Source of the DNA: BOG-908 sp964242595 | Lineage (GTDB): Bacteria > Pseudomonadota > Alphaproteobacteria > Acetobacterales > Acetobacteraceae | Length of the DNA stretch: 64,000 bases | Direction: 5' to 3' | Assembly: GCA_964242595.1 (NCBI GenBank) | Contig: CAXTBC010000010.1 | Coordinates: 1 to 64,000 of the forward strand | Shown here: one piece after another, positions 20,663 through 29,313 of the stretch | Layout of the letters: every line of letters begins with the position of its first letter | Position numbering within the stretch: the stretch's first letter is position 1 | The notes under the pieces: generated by a model | What the model was told of the DNA's origin: nothing | Seen by the model: only the letters and a program-made list of their open reading frames with translations | Databases searched by the model: none | Position numbers and translations under genes: made by a program

Positions 20663-21322
20663 TTAGATCTGCACCACCGAGTTGAGATCGAACGTCTGTC
20701 CCGGCGGGTTCTCGCCGATGCGGACCATCTTGGCGTTTGCCATGTGATAGGGCGGCACCGGAAGGTTGTAAGGCGCCGGCACGCCCGAGTACACGCGGCC
20801 TGCCAAATCGTATTTGGAGCCGTGACACGGGCACAGGTAGCCGCCCGGCCAGTTCGGCGCCGGGTCCGTGGCGCTGATGTTGGGGTAGAACGTGGGCACG
20901 CAGCCCAGGTGGGTGCAGATGCCCACCATCACGGCGTAGGCCGGGTCCAGCGAGCGGTGCCAGTTTTCCGCATAGGCCGGCTGCTGCAGCACCTTGGAGG
21001 CCGGATCAGCCAGCACGTGGGTCACCTTGGCGTCCTGCAGGGTGGCCAGGCCTTGCGGGGTGCGGTGCACGATGAAGATCGGCTTGCCGCGCCACACCAC
21101 TACGATCTGTTGGCCGGGAGCGAGCTTGCTCACGTCCACGTCGATCGGCTCGCCCGCAGCCAGCGTGTCGGCGGCTGGCTCCATGCTGTCGATGAACGGC
21201 CAGACGATGGCACCGACGGCCACGCCGGCGCCGGCCAGCGCCATCATCGTCAGGAAGTCCCGGCGGCCCGGCTCTCCTGCGGTGCCGTGCGGGGCTGGGG
21301 CGGCGTGCGTGGTCGAAGACAT
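20663..21322 (-). CDS. petA: Ubiquinol-cytochrome c reductase Rieske iron-sulfur subunit
   Basis: 219 residues. Twin-arginine-type N-terminus GRRDFL followed by one membrane anchor (about 25-45). The 2Fe-2S ligands are complete: Cys136 and His138 in CTHLGC, Cys164 and His167 in CPCHGS, with Cys141 and Cys166 for the stabilising disulfide. The C-terminus has the usual PAPYNLPVPPY loop. In complex III it carries electrons from ubiquinol to cytochrome c1. The genes for cytochrome b and c1, normally directly downstream, are absent; the 3' side is a repeat remnant and a dead transposase. It is therefore either a separated petA or a second copy. Confidence 0.95.
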   Translation of the reverse strand: MSSTTHAAPAPHGTAGEPGRRDFLTMMALAGAGVAVGAIVWPFIDSMEPAADTLAAGEPIDVDVSKLAPGQQIVVVWRGKPIFIVHRTPQGLATLQDAKVTHVLADPASKVLQQPAYAENWHRSLDPAYAVMVGICTHLGCVPTFYPNISATDPAPNWPGGYLCPCHGSKYDLAGRVYSGVPAPYNLPVPPYHMANAKMVRIGENPPGQTFDLNSVVQI

Positions 21323-21585
21323 GGTCTACCCTTCCGGAACGCACCGCTCGGCGCGCGAATGTACTGCGCCCGCTAATTGGCCCGAACCGCAGCTTTTGCC
21401 TAGCCCCTGCGCACCAAGCCCCGCATCGGCACGTATCGGATGCTCGACAATTCGTTACGGCTTATGCAATGTGGGTCGCCGGACGTGCGTGGCCAAGCCT
21501 CGTTCGACAGGCAAAAGCCTTTTTGCTTCTTCTCGAAGAAGAACTAGCTCTCTTCCTACCTCCCTCAGCCCCCGCGCAGGAGCAC

Positions 21586-23160
21586 ATGCCAGGTTTTCAG
21601 CCCGCGGCGGCACGGGACGTCACTGACCCGCAGCCCGAACCTCCGCCCTCGCTGCGCGAGTTCGTCTACCATGCGCACCACCACCGCCGGCCCGCGCTGC
21701 TGGCCGGCATGACGGTGCTCGGGCTCGCCTTGCTGGTGGCCGCCCTCCTGCCACCCAGCTTCCGCGCTGGTGCCACGCTGGCCGTCCTGCCTTCGCCCGA
21801 GTTCACGGTGCGGGCCGCCGCCGGCTCGCACGAGCTGAACGCAAGCGCGCTGGCGATGGACCAGATCATGAAAGCGGAGACCGAGATCCTGGGCAGCGAC
21901 GCCCTGCACCGCGCCACCATAGCGCAGATGGGGCCGACCCGCCTCTACCCCGACATCTTCGCGCCGGCGCCGCGCAACCTGGTCCGCCGAATCATCCACG
22001 CAGCCGCCGGCGTGCTGCTCTCGCCCTGGCGCGTGGCGCCGAACGACGAAACCGCCGCCCGGGCCGAGCGCGGCGACAAGCGGTTCCGGCACGACCTGAC
22101 CGTGCTGCCGGCCAAGGACGCCAACGTGATCAGCGTGACGTTCGACGCGCCGGACGGCATCACCGCTTCCGGCACGCTGAACGCCATGCTGGCACTCTAC
22201 GCCGTGCGCCGCACCAGCCTGTACGACGACCCGCAGGTCGACATCGTGCGGCGGGAAGCCGAGGCGGGACGCAGCGCCGTGGCCGCCGCCGACGAGCGCC
22301 TGGCCGCCTTCAAGCGCGACCACGCCATCACCGACTACGATTCCGAGCGTGACCTTCTGCTGCGCCGCCGCAGCCAGGCCGAGCAGGCGGCCCAGGACAC
22401 TGCCACCTCGGTGAGCGAGCACGCCGCGCGGCTGGACGCGCTGACTCGGCAGCTCGCCGCCGAACGCCCCACCATCGGCATCTACACCGAGCAGGACGCC
22501 GACACCCGACTGCAGAGCGTGAACGCCGGGCTGGAGGAGATCCGCGCCAAGCTGGCCGCCGCGCGCGAGAAGTATCGTGAGAGCAGCCGAATGGTGAGCG
22601 GCCTGCGCGCCGAGCTGGCGGCGCACGAGGCCGAACAGGCGCGCCTGAACCACGACGCGACGTTGTCAGTGGTCCGCCAGGGCCGCAACCCGGCCATAGA
22701 CCCGCTGCGGCTGGACCGGGCGCGCGAGGTGGGAGAGCTGGCCGCCGCGCGCGCCAGGCTGGCCACCGAGCAGCAGGACACCGCTTCACTGGCCGGCACG
22801 TTGACGGCGCTGAACGCCGACGAGGCGGCGCTGGCCGGCCTGCAGCGCCAGCGCGCCAGCGCGGACGACACCTACCGCGCCGCGAGCCGCATCTTGGCAG
22901 AACGCCACATGACCGAGGCGGAGGACGCCAGCCGCCTGGCCAACGTGCGCGTCATCCAGCCGGCCGTGCCGCCCCAGTCGCCCCGCGCCACGCCGCTGCT
23001 GGTGATTGCGGCCGGCATGCTGCTTGGCGGCCTGTGCGCCTGCGGCTGGGTGGTGGTGGCGTTCATGCGCCGCCCGGTGTTCCTGACCAGCGAGGGGTTG
23101 CAGGCGGCTACCGGGCTGCCGGTGCTGGCTGTGTTCGAGCGCGTTGCGGTACTGGCGTGA
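21586..23160 (+). CDS. Wzz/GumC-type polysaccharide chain-length determinant protein
   Basis: 524 residues from ATG 21586, chosen for AGGAG at 21578-21582; the longer frame from 21469 lacks such a site. Topology is that of polysaccharide co-polymerases: a short N-terminus, one membrane helix (about 36-58), a long periplasmic part with Wzz-like beginning and extended coiled coil (about 220-440), and a second helix (about 469-495). No tyrosine-kinase domain follows the second helix, so it is a PCP without a fused kinase. Such proteins set chain length in exopolysaccharide or O-antigen export. No polymerase, flippase or outer-membrane exporter is adjacent; a glycosyltransferase lies about 2 kb downstream. 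Confidence 0.75.
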   Translation: MPGFQPAAARDVTDPQPEPPPSLREFVYHAHHHRRPALLAGMTVLGLALLVAALLPPSFRAGATLAVLPSPEFTVRAAAGSHELNASALAMDQIMKAETEILGSDALHRATIAQMGPTRLYPDIFAPAPRNLVRRIIHAAAGVLLSPWRVAPNDETAARAERGDKRFRHDLTVLPAKDANVISVTFDAPDGITASGTLNAMLALYAVRRTSLYDDPQVDIVRREAEAGRSAVAAADERLAAFKRDHAITDYDSERDLLLRRRSQAEQAAQDTATSVSEHAARLDALTRQLAAERPTIGIYTEQDADTRLQSVNAGLEEIRAKLAAAREKYRESSRMVSGLRAELAAHEAEQARLNHDATLSVVRQGRNPAIDPLRLDRAREVGELAAARARLATEQQDTASLAGTLTALNADEAALAGLQRQRASADDTYRAASRILAERHMTEAEDASRLANVRVIQPAVPPQSPRATPLLVIAAGMLLGGLCACGWVVVAFMRRPVFLTSEGLQAATGLPVLAVFERVAVLA

Positions 23161-23192
23161 CGTGTTCAGGGATATCGACCGTTGCGAGAAAG

Positions 23193-23338
23193 CAGCGCCT
23201 TGTTTTTTGAAAAAGATGCAAAAAACTTTGTCCCTGCGCTGTGTCAGCGAGCTCGATCTATCCTGCGGCACCCGGTCGTTTCAGGAGCGGGAAGCAAAAG
23301 TTTTTTGGTCCTTTTTTTCAAAAAAAGGACTGCTTGCC
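23193..23338. repeat. Family B hairpin repeat, copy 1 (two inverted arms)
   Basis: Left arm TTTTTTGAAAAAGATGC with AAAAAACTTTGTCC; right arm inverted, AGCAAAAGTTTTTTGGTCC then TTTTTTTCAAAAAAAGG. Each arm is itself a hairpin; the centre holds TGCGCTGT. It lies immediately 3' to the Wzz-like gene. Confidence 0.75.
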
Positions 23339-23406
23339 GCTACGAGTCAGCCATAATCCGGGCTGGTGCAAGGGCGCCACCGACCAGCAGGAACATCACC
23401 TCGCCA

Positions 23407-23759
23407 GTGACAGGTATCGACGGCCTCTTCTTTCGATCGGACGATCCCGACGCTCTTGCGGCCTGATACAAGACGCGTCTCGGCATCAATTCGGGCAGCG
23501 TTGTGTGGCACCAGTCGGCAGGTCCTACAGTCCTGGCGCCTTTCGCGAAGTCCACGGACTACTTTCCGGCGGAAAAGCAGTGCAAGCTGGACTTCGGGTT
23601 TCCGACCTCGACCTTCTGTTGCAGGAACTCGCGGCAGCCGGCATCGCGGTGGTGCAGGATCCCGCGTGGGACACGCCGGAGACCGGCCGCTTCGCCCGCG
23701 TTCATGATCAGGAGAGCAACCCGATCGAGCTTTGGGAGCCGCCGCCCGACGAGGCCTAA
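23407..23759 (+). pseudogene. VOC-family (glyoxalase/dioxygenase superfamily) gene, broken
   Basis: Joined translation of two frames gives a typical 115-residue VOC protein: GTG ACA start VTGIDGLFFRSDDPDALAA, a TGA at 23464-23466 where the family has Trp (AAWY), GPTVLAPFAKSTDYF, then a one-base deletion near 23595, after which the other frame continues RVSDLDLLLQELAAAGIAVV and ends FARVHDQESNPIELWEP. The metal-binding Glu of the C-terminal half survives. Nonsense mutation plus frameshift make it a pseudogene unless sequencing errors are present. It is convergent with the P450 gene. Confidence 0.75.
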
Positions 23760-23852
23760 TTGGGTGCGGATGTGCGCCGGAGACCTCAGCAGGTGCGCGT
23801 CGCCGGCGCATCGCGTCACACATTGTCCCGCCCCTCGGGTGCTCCCGCGGGA

Positions 23853-25214
23853 TCAGGCGGCCCGCTTGTGCACCCGCATCGGCATGCCCTCGGCCGGCCG
23901 CATGGTAACCCGCAGCTTGGGCGTGGGTTGAAACCCCGGCTCGGCTGAAAGCCGCATCGCAGGCAGCAACGTGGCCAGGATCGCCACGGCCTCCAACAGG
24001 GCGAATCCCATGCCAATGCAGATGCGCTGCCCGGCCGCGAACGGCAGGTAGGACCAGCGGTGGCGCGCCTTGACCGCCTCCGGCGTGAAACGGTCGGGGT
24101 CGAACGTCGCGGGTTGCGGCCACAGCCGGGCATGGCGATGGATGGCGTAGATAGGCACGAAGACGTTGTCGTGCGGCGTTACGTCGACGCCGCCGATGCT
24201 GAGGTCCCGGTTGGGCTGGCGCACTACCATGGCCACCGGCGGATACACGCGCATGGATTCCTGGATCACCTGGCGCGTATAGGTCAGCTCGGCCACCTGC
24301 CCAGCTTCCAGCGCAGCGCCGCCTGTCACCTGGGCGATTTCGGCCAGCACGCGGCGCTCGATGTCGGGATGGCGGGCCAGCAGGAAAAACGTCCAGGTCA
24401 GGGCCAGCGCCGTCGTTTCGTGGCCGGCACCGATGAAGGTCAGCAGGTTGTCGCGGATGTCGAGGTCGCTCAGGCCGTCCCCCGTCTCGGGGTCCTTGGC
24501 GTCCAGCATCAGCGAGAGCAGGTCGGACCGGCGCTCGCCCGTTTGCCGGCGCTCGGCGATGCGGTCGCTCACCAGGCGCTGCAGGTAGGCGCTGGCGCGC
24601 TCGGCCCGGCGCTTGCCGGGAAACGGCGTCCATAGCGGCGCGCCGAGGGCAGACAGCGCCGTGGCCCAACTCGTGGATTCGAGGAAGTCGCGCATGCTGA
24701 CCTCCACCTTGCTCGCGTCCGTGTTGCCGCGGCCGGACAGCATCGTCTCCAGGATGATGTCGAACGTCACGTGCATCATTTCGTGGGTGAGCTCGAGCGG
24801 CGCGCCGTCCGGCAGCGCTGCCCAGCGGTCGCGCATGGCGCGCGCGGCGGTGATCATGGCCGGCACGAAGCTGTTGACGTGGGCGGGGCGGAACACCGGG
24901 GCGGCCACCCTGCGCTGCAGCCGCCAGCGGGCGCCTTCGGAGGTCAGGATTCCCTGGCCCAGCGTCGGCTCGAGCGCACGCCGCATCGGCTCGGCCTTCA
25001 CAAAGCTCTCCGAATCGTCGACCAGCACCTGCTGCACCAAGTCCGGATCGCATACAAACAAGGTGGTGCGGCCGAGCATCCGGCTCTGTACCAGGCCCTC
25101 GGTGTAGACTGCGTCCGGCCAGGCCTCCATCGGGTTGCGGACCAGCTTGCGCAGGGTGCGCAAGGTGCCTAGCAGGTTGGGCGTGATCACCGGCCGCTCG
25201 GCTGTGGCACTCAT
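23853..25214 (-). CDS. Cytochrome P450
   Basis: 453 residues. Oxygen-binding I-helix motif GAGHETTA, K-helix ESMRVYPP (ExxR) and haem motif FAAGQRICIG with the ligand near Cys399. The substrate is not predictable; CYP102/CYP4-like spacing of the haem loop suggests a fatty-acid or terpene-type oxidase, but this is weak. The ATG at 25214 is preferred to a GTG five codons upstream because AAGG precedes it. No ferredoxin or reductase gene is next to it, so redox partners must be encoded elsewhere. Family B repeats separate it from the glycosyltransferase upstream on the same strand. Confidence 0.93.
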   Translation of the reverse strand: MSATAERPVITPNLLGTLRTLRKLVRNPMEAWPDAVYTEGLVQSRMLGRTTLFVCDPDLVQQVLVDDSESFVKAEPMRRALEPTLGQGILTSEGARWRLQRRVAAPVFRPAHVNSFVPAMITAARAMRDRWAALPDGAPLELTHEMMHVTFDIILETMLSGRGNTDASKVEVSMRDFLESTSWATALSALGAPLWTPFPGKRRAERASAYLQRLVSDRIAERRQTGERRSDLLSLMLDAKDPETGDGLSDLDIRDNLLTFIGAGHETTALALTWTFFLLARHPDIERRVLAEIAQVTGGAALEAGQVAELTYTRQVIQESMRVYPPVAMVVRQPNRDLSIGGVDVTPHDNVFVPIYAIHRHARLWPQPATFDPDRFTPEAVKARHRWSYLPFAAGQRICIGMGFALLEAVAILATLLPAMRLSAEPGFQPTPKLRVTMRPAEGMPMRVHKRAA

Positions 25215-25261
25215 GCGCTGAACCTTCACGTTAGGTTAACAGCGGTCCTAATGGCGAGCGA

Positions 25262-25392
25262 GGAAGAAAGGAAGTAGTCCTTTTCGAGAAAAAGGACCAA
25301 AAAGCTTCTGCTCCTGTCGGGTGGTGAGGGAAGGTCCGCGACAGCGCGGACAAAAGCTTTTTGCTTCTTTTCTCGAAAAGAAAGCCCTCCTT
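25262..25392. repeat. Family B hairpin repeat, copy 2 (two inverted arms)
   Basis: Left arm CCTTTTCGAGAAAAAGG with ACCAAAAAGCTTC; centre with GCGACAGCGCGG; right arm ACAAAAGCTTTTTGCTTC with CTTTTCTCGAAAAG. The right arm ends a few bases before the stop of the minus-strand glycosyltransferase. Confidence 0.8.
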
Positions 25393-25394
25393 GC

Positions 25395-26447
25395 TCACCT
25401 GATCACCCGCAGCATCGGCCGCTCTGCCGCGCCCAACGCCCGGAAACACTGCAGGTAGTCCTCTGCCATCCGCCGTGCCGTGAACCGCTCCTCGAACCGC
25501 TGGCGCACCCGCGCGCGAGACAGGCTGGGCAGGCGGTTGACCGCCGCGATGGCACTCGTCTCGTCTTCCACGATGAATCCGGTCAGCCCGTCTTCCACGA
25601 TCTCGGGCACCGATCCGCGGTTGAAGGCGATGACCGGCGTGCCGCAGGCGATGGCCTCGATCATCACCAGGCCGAACGGTTCCGGCCAGTCGATCGGCAT
25701 CAGCAACCCCACGGCGCCGGACAGGAACTCGGACTTGTCCTTGTCACCGATCTCGCCGATCATTTCCACGCCGCCGCCGGCGATCATCGGGCTGATAACG
25801 TTGTCGAAATACTCCTGGTCCGCCCGATCCACCTTTGCGGCCATCTTCAGCGGGATGCCGGCCGCACGCGCGATGCGTATGGCGCGGTCCGGCCGCTTCT
25901 CCGGCGCGATCCGGCCCAGGAAGGCGAGGTAGGAGGGCGTCGTCTCGCGCGGCGTCAGCAGGGTCTCCGGTAGGCCGTGCAGCACGGTCGCCACGTAGTT
26001 GGCCTGCGGCAGCGGCCGGCGCTGGGAGTTGCTGATGGAGACGACGGGCGCCTGCGAAAAGGTGTTGAACACCGGCTGCAGCTCCGGCAGGTCCAGCCGG
26101 CCGTGCAGCGTGGTGACGAACGGCGTCTTCTGGCGGGAGAACAGGCTGAATGGCCAGTAGTCCATGTGGAAGTGCAGGACGTCGAAATCGGCCGCCTGCT
26201 TGCAAACATCCTCCATCAGCAGCATGTGCGGCGCGATCGGGTCACGGATCGACTTGTCCAGCCGCAGCGCGCGCGGCCAGACCGGATGAAGGCGGGCGGA
26301 CGTGACGGAATCGCCGCTGGCAAACAGGGTAACCTCGTGGCCTTCGGCCACCAGTTCCTCGGTCAGGAAGGAGACGACGCGCTCGGTGCCGCCATACAAC
26401 TTCGGCGGCACAGCCTCGTGCAGGGGGGCGATCTGGGCAATACGCAT
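25395..26447 (-). CDS. Glycosyltransferase family 4
   Basis: 350 residues, GT-B fold. The N-terminal Rossmann half contains the Gly-rich loop KLYGGTERVVSFL; the C-terminal half has the nucleotide-sugar loop GRIAPEKRPDRAI and the retaining-GT E-x7-E motif EPFGLVMIEA. It transfers a hexose from a nucleotide-sugar donor to an unknown acceptor. It is probably cytoplasmic, since no signal or membrane helix is seen. The C-terminus is short after the E-x7-E region but within the family range. The gene stands alone between family B copies; a link to the Wzz-like protein 2 kb away is possible but not shown. Confidence 0.9.
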   Translation of the reverse strand: MRIAQIAPLHEAVPPKLYGGTERVVSFLTEELVAEGHEVTLFASGDSVTSARLHPVWPRALRLDKSIRDPIAPHMLLMEDVCKQAADFDVLHFHMDYWPFSLFSRQKTPFVTTLHGRLDLPELQPVFNTFSQAPVVSISNSQRRPLPQANYVATVLHGLPETLLTPRETTPSYLAFLGRIAPEKRPDRAIRIARAAGIPLKMAAKVDRADQEYFDNVISPMIAGGGVEMIGEIGDKDKSEFLSGAVGLLMPIDWPEPFGLVMIEAIACGTPVIAFNRGSVPEIVEDGLTGFIVEDETSAIAAVNRLPSLSRARVRQRFEERFTARRMAEDYLQCFRALGAAERPMLRVIR

Positions 26448-26517
26448 CGTCGGTCTCCGCTACGTTCGAGAGAGTAAACTCGCATTGGCAACGGTGGTTG
26501 CGCTGTGCAGCAAGCCG

Positions 26518-26582
26518 GGCCAGGCCTTCTCTTTCGGGAAAAAGAAACAAAGAGCTTCCATCTGCGCTGTCGCGGTCCTGTC
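26518..26582. repeat. Family B hairpin repeat, copy 3 (single arm)
   Basis: GGCCTTCTCTTTCGGG, AAAAAGAAACAAAGAGCTTCC and the trailing core TGCGCTGTCGCGGTCCTGTCC. It lies in the leader of the lipoprotein gene, about 35 nt before its start. Confidence 0.65.
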
Positions 26583-26616
26583 CCGCGTATCCTACACCGT
26601 GAGCCGAGGAGACGAC

Positions 26617-26955
26617 ATGAACCGCCGCATTGCCCTCCTGCTCACCTTGGCCCCGCTGGCCGCCTGCGTCGGCACTCCTGGGCCGGTCTGCCTGGCCAGC
26701 TACCAAATCAGGCGCACCGAGGTGCCGGACGACAGCACCATCCTCTTTGTCATGCAGGACAGCACGGTGTACCGGAACCACCTGGTCGCACCCTGCGCGG
26801 GCCTCGCCCAGGACACACGCGGCTTCACCTACGCGCCGACCGACCCGGGGAACGACACGCTGTGTTCCAACCTGGTGATCCTCCACGCCAACACGCTGCA
26901 GAATACCTGCCTGCTCGGCACGTTCGAGAAGCTTTCGCCCCGGCCCGGCCGATGA
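26617..26955 (+). CDS. Small lipoprotein, DUF6491-like
   Basis: 112 residues. Lipoprotein signal with lipobox LAAC (Cys17). The mature part has the pattern RRTEVPDDSTILFVMQDSTV.YRN, then regularly spaced Cys residues (VAPCAGL, TLCSNL, NTCLLG), matching small DUF6491-type proteins that carry a conserved DD.TI.F and paired cysteines. GAGGA at 26604-26609 supports the ATG. Its TGA overlaps the ATG of the following DUF72 gene (ATGA), so the two are co-translated. The function of this family is unknown; it should be anchored in the periplasm or outer membrane. Confidence 0.75.
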   Translation: MNRRIALLLTLAPLAACVGTPGPVCLASYQIRRTEVPDDSTILFVMQDSTVYRNHLVAPCAGLAQDTRGFTYAPTDPGNDTLCSNLVILHANTLQNTCLLGTFEKLSPRPGR

Positions 26956-27758
26956 CGCAGCTCGCCCGACCCATCCGCATCGGCATCGGCGGCTGGACGT
27001 TCGCGCCCTGGCGTGGGCGCTTTTTTCCGCCCGGCCTGCCGCACGCCCAGGAGCTGGGCTATGCCAGCGCGCGCCTCTCCGCCATCGAGATTAACGGCAC
27101 GTTCTACCGCCACCAGAGCCCGGCCAGCTTCGCCGCCTGGCGCGACGCCACGCCGGAAGATTTCGTGTTCACCCTCAAGGCGCACCGCGCCACTACACAG
27201 GGGCGCGAGATCGCGGCCGCCGGTCCGGCCATCGCCCGCTTCATCGAGTCCGGCCTGACGGAGCTGGGGCCCAAGCTGGGGCCGATCCTGTGGCAGTTCG
27301 CACCCACCAAGCGGTTCGACGCCGCTGCGATGGAGCTGTTCCTGGCCATGCTGCCCTCCAGCCAGGACGGCCTGGTCCTCCGCCACGCCGTCGAGGCGCG
27401 GCACGCAAGCTTCCTCGACTCCGCCTGGCCCGAACTCGCCCGCCGCTACGGCGTGGCCGTCGCGATCATCGACAGCGACAAGCAGGCACTGCGCGGCGAC
27501 GTGACGGCCGATTTCGTCTACGCGCGGCTGCAGCGCAACCAGGCAGACACGCCTGAGGGCTACCCAGCCGAGGCGCTGGACGCCTGGGCAAGCCGGTTGC
27601 AGGCGTGGTCGCGCGGCGACGAGGTGCCCGACCTGCAGCGGAGCCTGCCTGCGCCAGCCAAACCGCGCAAATGCTTCGCGTTCTTCATCAGCGGCGACAA
27701 GGAGCGCGCGCCGGACGCGGCCCAGGCGATGCTGCGCCGTCTGAATGTTGACTGCTAG
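26952..27758 (+). CDS. DUF72 domain protein
   Basis: 268 residues, a TIM-barrel-like DUF72/YecE family member. Typical family stretches are present: IGIGGWTFAPWRG at the N-terminus, SAIEINGTFYRHQSPASF, FVFTLKAHRATT, LGPILWQFAP and VEARHASFLD, and the late FVYARLQRNQ. The family is widespread and conserved in bacteria, but its enzymatic role is unproven. It overlaps the preceding lipoprotein gene by 4 nt, a pairing that looks incidental. Confidence 0.9.
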   Translation: MTQLARPIRIGIGGWTFAPWRGRFFPPGLPHAQELGYASARLSAIEINGTFYRHQSPASFAAWRDATPEDFVFTLKAHRATTQGREIAAAGPAIARFIESGLTELGPKLGPILWQFAPTKRFDAAAMELFLAMLPSSQDGLVLRHAVEARHASFLDSAWPELARRYGVAVAIIDSDKQALRGDVTADFVYARLQRNQADTPEGYPAEALDAWASRLQAWSRGDEVPDLQRSLPAPAKPRKCFAFFISGDKERAPDAAQAMLRRLNVDC

Positions 27759-27765
27759 ATAGCCG

Positions 27766-28055
27766 GGTTCTGCCCCAACCGTCGTGCGCAACACGCATTC
27801 GCGTGACGGGCCGTGCGCCCTTGGCGCCGTCTGTTCGAGGTTCTCAACAAGCAGGATTCAAAAATTATGGTCAGCGTGCCGCTTACATTGACGTTGTGGG
27901 TTCAAGCCTGCGTTGCCGAAAGCAGAGCCCCTGACGTCCTGAAAGCCAACACTCCAGCCACTCGTGTGAAACCTGTTTTACAAACGTTCTAAACAGATGG
28001 GTGTTTGGGGCCTCAAGACCCCAGCGGGGCTTGGGGGAGAGCCCCATCTTTGCCT
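27766..28055. repeat. Family A material, copy 6 (dispersed)
   Basis: Two recognisable pieces flank about 130 nt of unrelated DNA. The left piece holds TGCCCCAACCGTCGTGCGC with GCATTCGCGTGACGGG, a variant also seen in copy 3. The right piece (27973-28055) holds TTCTAAACAGATGGG, a diverged GGGGCCTCAAGACCCC and GGGGGAGAGCCCC. Together they fill most of the gene-free stretch 27759-28123; nothing else was seen there. Confidence 0.6.
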
Positions 28056-28123
28056 ATCGCCGCTTGCTCGTCGACGACTGCCGACTACGGAGCTTCTCTG
28101 GCAGGTCTAAGCCACCAGCGCGG

Positions 28124-29074
28124 CTAGAACCTTTGCGAAAGTCCAGCGTAGGCCATCAGGTTCGGTGTGTCGCGGTTCAGCCCGACGCTCCCGCCGAGGT
28201 CCAACTGCAGGGTAGCCGTCAACGCGTACGCGACGGCAGTATCGTAGGCATATTCCGGCGGCTTGCGCGCATCGGTGCCCAGCGCGGAGTAAAGCTCGCC
28301 GTAGACCGTGAAGCTCTTGCCGATCGGGTGCGAGATGTTCACCAGCTGGGTGAAGTTGAAGTGGTGCCCGGCATCGGCCGTGTTGGCCAGCACGTCGATT
28401 TCCGACATGACGAGGAGGGTGAAGCTCCAAGGCAGCGGAAAGCTTACAGGCGCGATGATGCCGCCATCGGTGTGGCCGTCGCCGATCGCCTGTGCCGCGG
28501 TCGGTATCTTGACATAGGGGATCAGCGCCATCGCGACGCCGCCTTCGTTGCCGAACAGGTTCAGCTTCGCGCGTAGCGTCAGGTCTCCGACCCCCTGGAC
28601 GGGCTGGGCCGCCCCGCCCGGGACGGGGTGGCTGACCTGCAGCCACTCGTAGCCGCCGAACTGCACTTCCAGGTCGAGGCTGTTCGTCACGCCGACCTTC
28701 ACCGTCGGGTCGAACGCCGTGTAGAGCCGCGAACTCGAGCCGCCGACGTTGGAATGCGTGTAGTTGACCAAATCTGTTTCGTATTGAAACTGTCCGGCGT
28801 CCACGGTTATCGGCGAGTTGGACCTGGTGGGACGGTCCGTTGCGAAGGCACGCAGCTGGCCGTCCGGAGTCGGGTCGAACAAGGTGTAGCCGTCCTTGTC
28901 CGGTGCCGATGGTGTTGGCCCGAGGTTCACCTGAGGGGCCACCTCCTGTGTTGCGGCGGGCCGCACGGCAGCCAGCCAGGCGAGGATGCAGCAACTGGCC
29001 AGCTTCGCTGCCAGGCGCACGGCTTGGATCGCCAGCCGTGGAGTGACGCACGTGAACGTGTGGACGCCCGTCAT
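28124..29074 (-). CDS. Outer-membrane beta-barrel / phenol-degradation-type (MetA-like) protein
   Basis: 316 residues from the ATG chosen. The signal region is hydrophobic (LAAKLASCCILAWLAAV) with a likely cut before QEVAPQ. The mature part is made of alternating amphipathic strands typical of PF13557-like transporters/porins: SRLYTAFDPTVKVGVTNSLD, GVGDLTLRAKLNLFGN, IPYVKIPTAAQAIGDG, GGIIAPVSFPLPWSFTL and a C-terminal LMAYAGLSQRF with terminal Phe. The family is annotated as 'transporter' or MetA pathway protein, but substrates are rarely known. A longer reading frame extends to 29218 but lacks a sensible signal. No catabolic partner is adjacent. Confidence 0.65.
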   Translation of the reverse strand: MTGVHTFTCVTPRLAIQAVRLAAKLASCCILAWLAAVRPAATQEVAPQVNLGPTPSAPDKDGYTLFDPTPDGQLRAFATDRPTRSNSPITVDAGQFQYETDLVNYTHSNVGGSSSRLYTAFDPTVKVGVTNSLDLEVQFGGYEWLQVSHPVPGGAAQPVQGVGDLTLRAKLNLFGNEGGVAMALIPYVKIPTAAQAIGDGHTDGGIIAPVSFPLPWSFTLLVMSEIDVLANTADAGHHFNFTQLVNISHPIGKSFTVYGELYSALGTDARKPPEYAYDTAVAYALTATLQLDLGGSVGLNRDTPNLMAYAGLSQRF

Positions 29075-29313
29075 GCCGGCTGCAGGAAGATGCTGCGCTT
29101 CGGGTCGGAGGTGAGAGCTTATAAAAGAGACAAAATGACAGTAGTCGGAAACGCCTGGCAGCGCAGTGGGCCTGCGCGTAACCGATCCTCCTGGCGCGTG
29201 TGCATCATGTAACCCCACGAGCGTTCCTCGATCAGCTTGGACTGCCCAACCATGACCGGCGGCCGGGCAAGTCGGTGCAAGCTTTCTCGACCAGTCAGCG
29301 GCCGTTCACAAGA

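Noticed and set aside
23241..23759. An intact 172-codon gene over the VOC region
   Set aside because: Its first half comes from a different frame than the VOC protein and includes family B sequence; only the tail is VOC-like.
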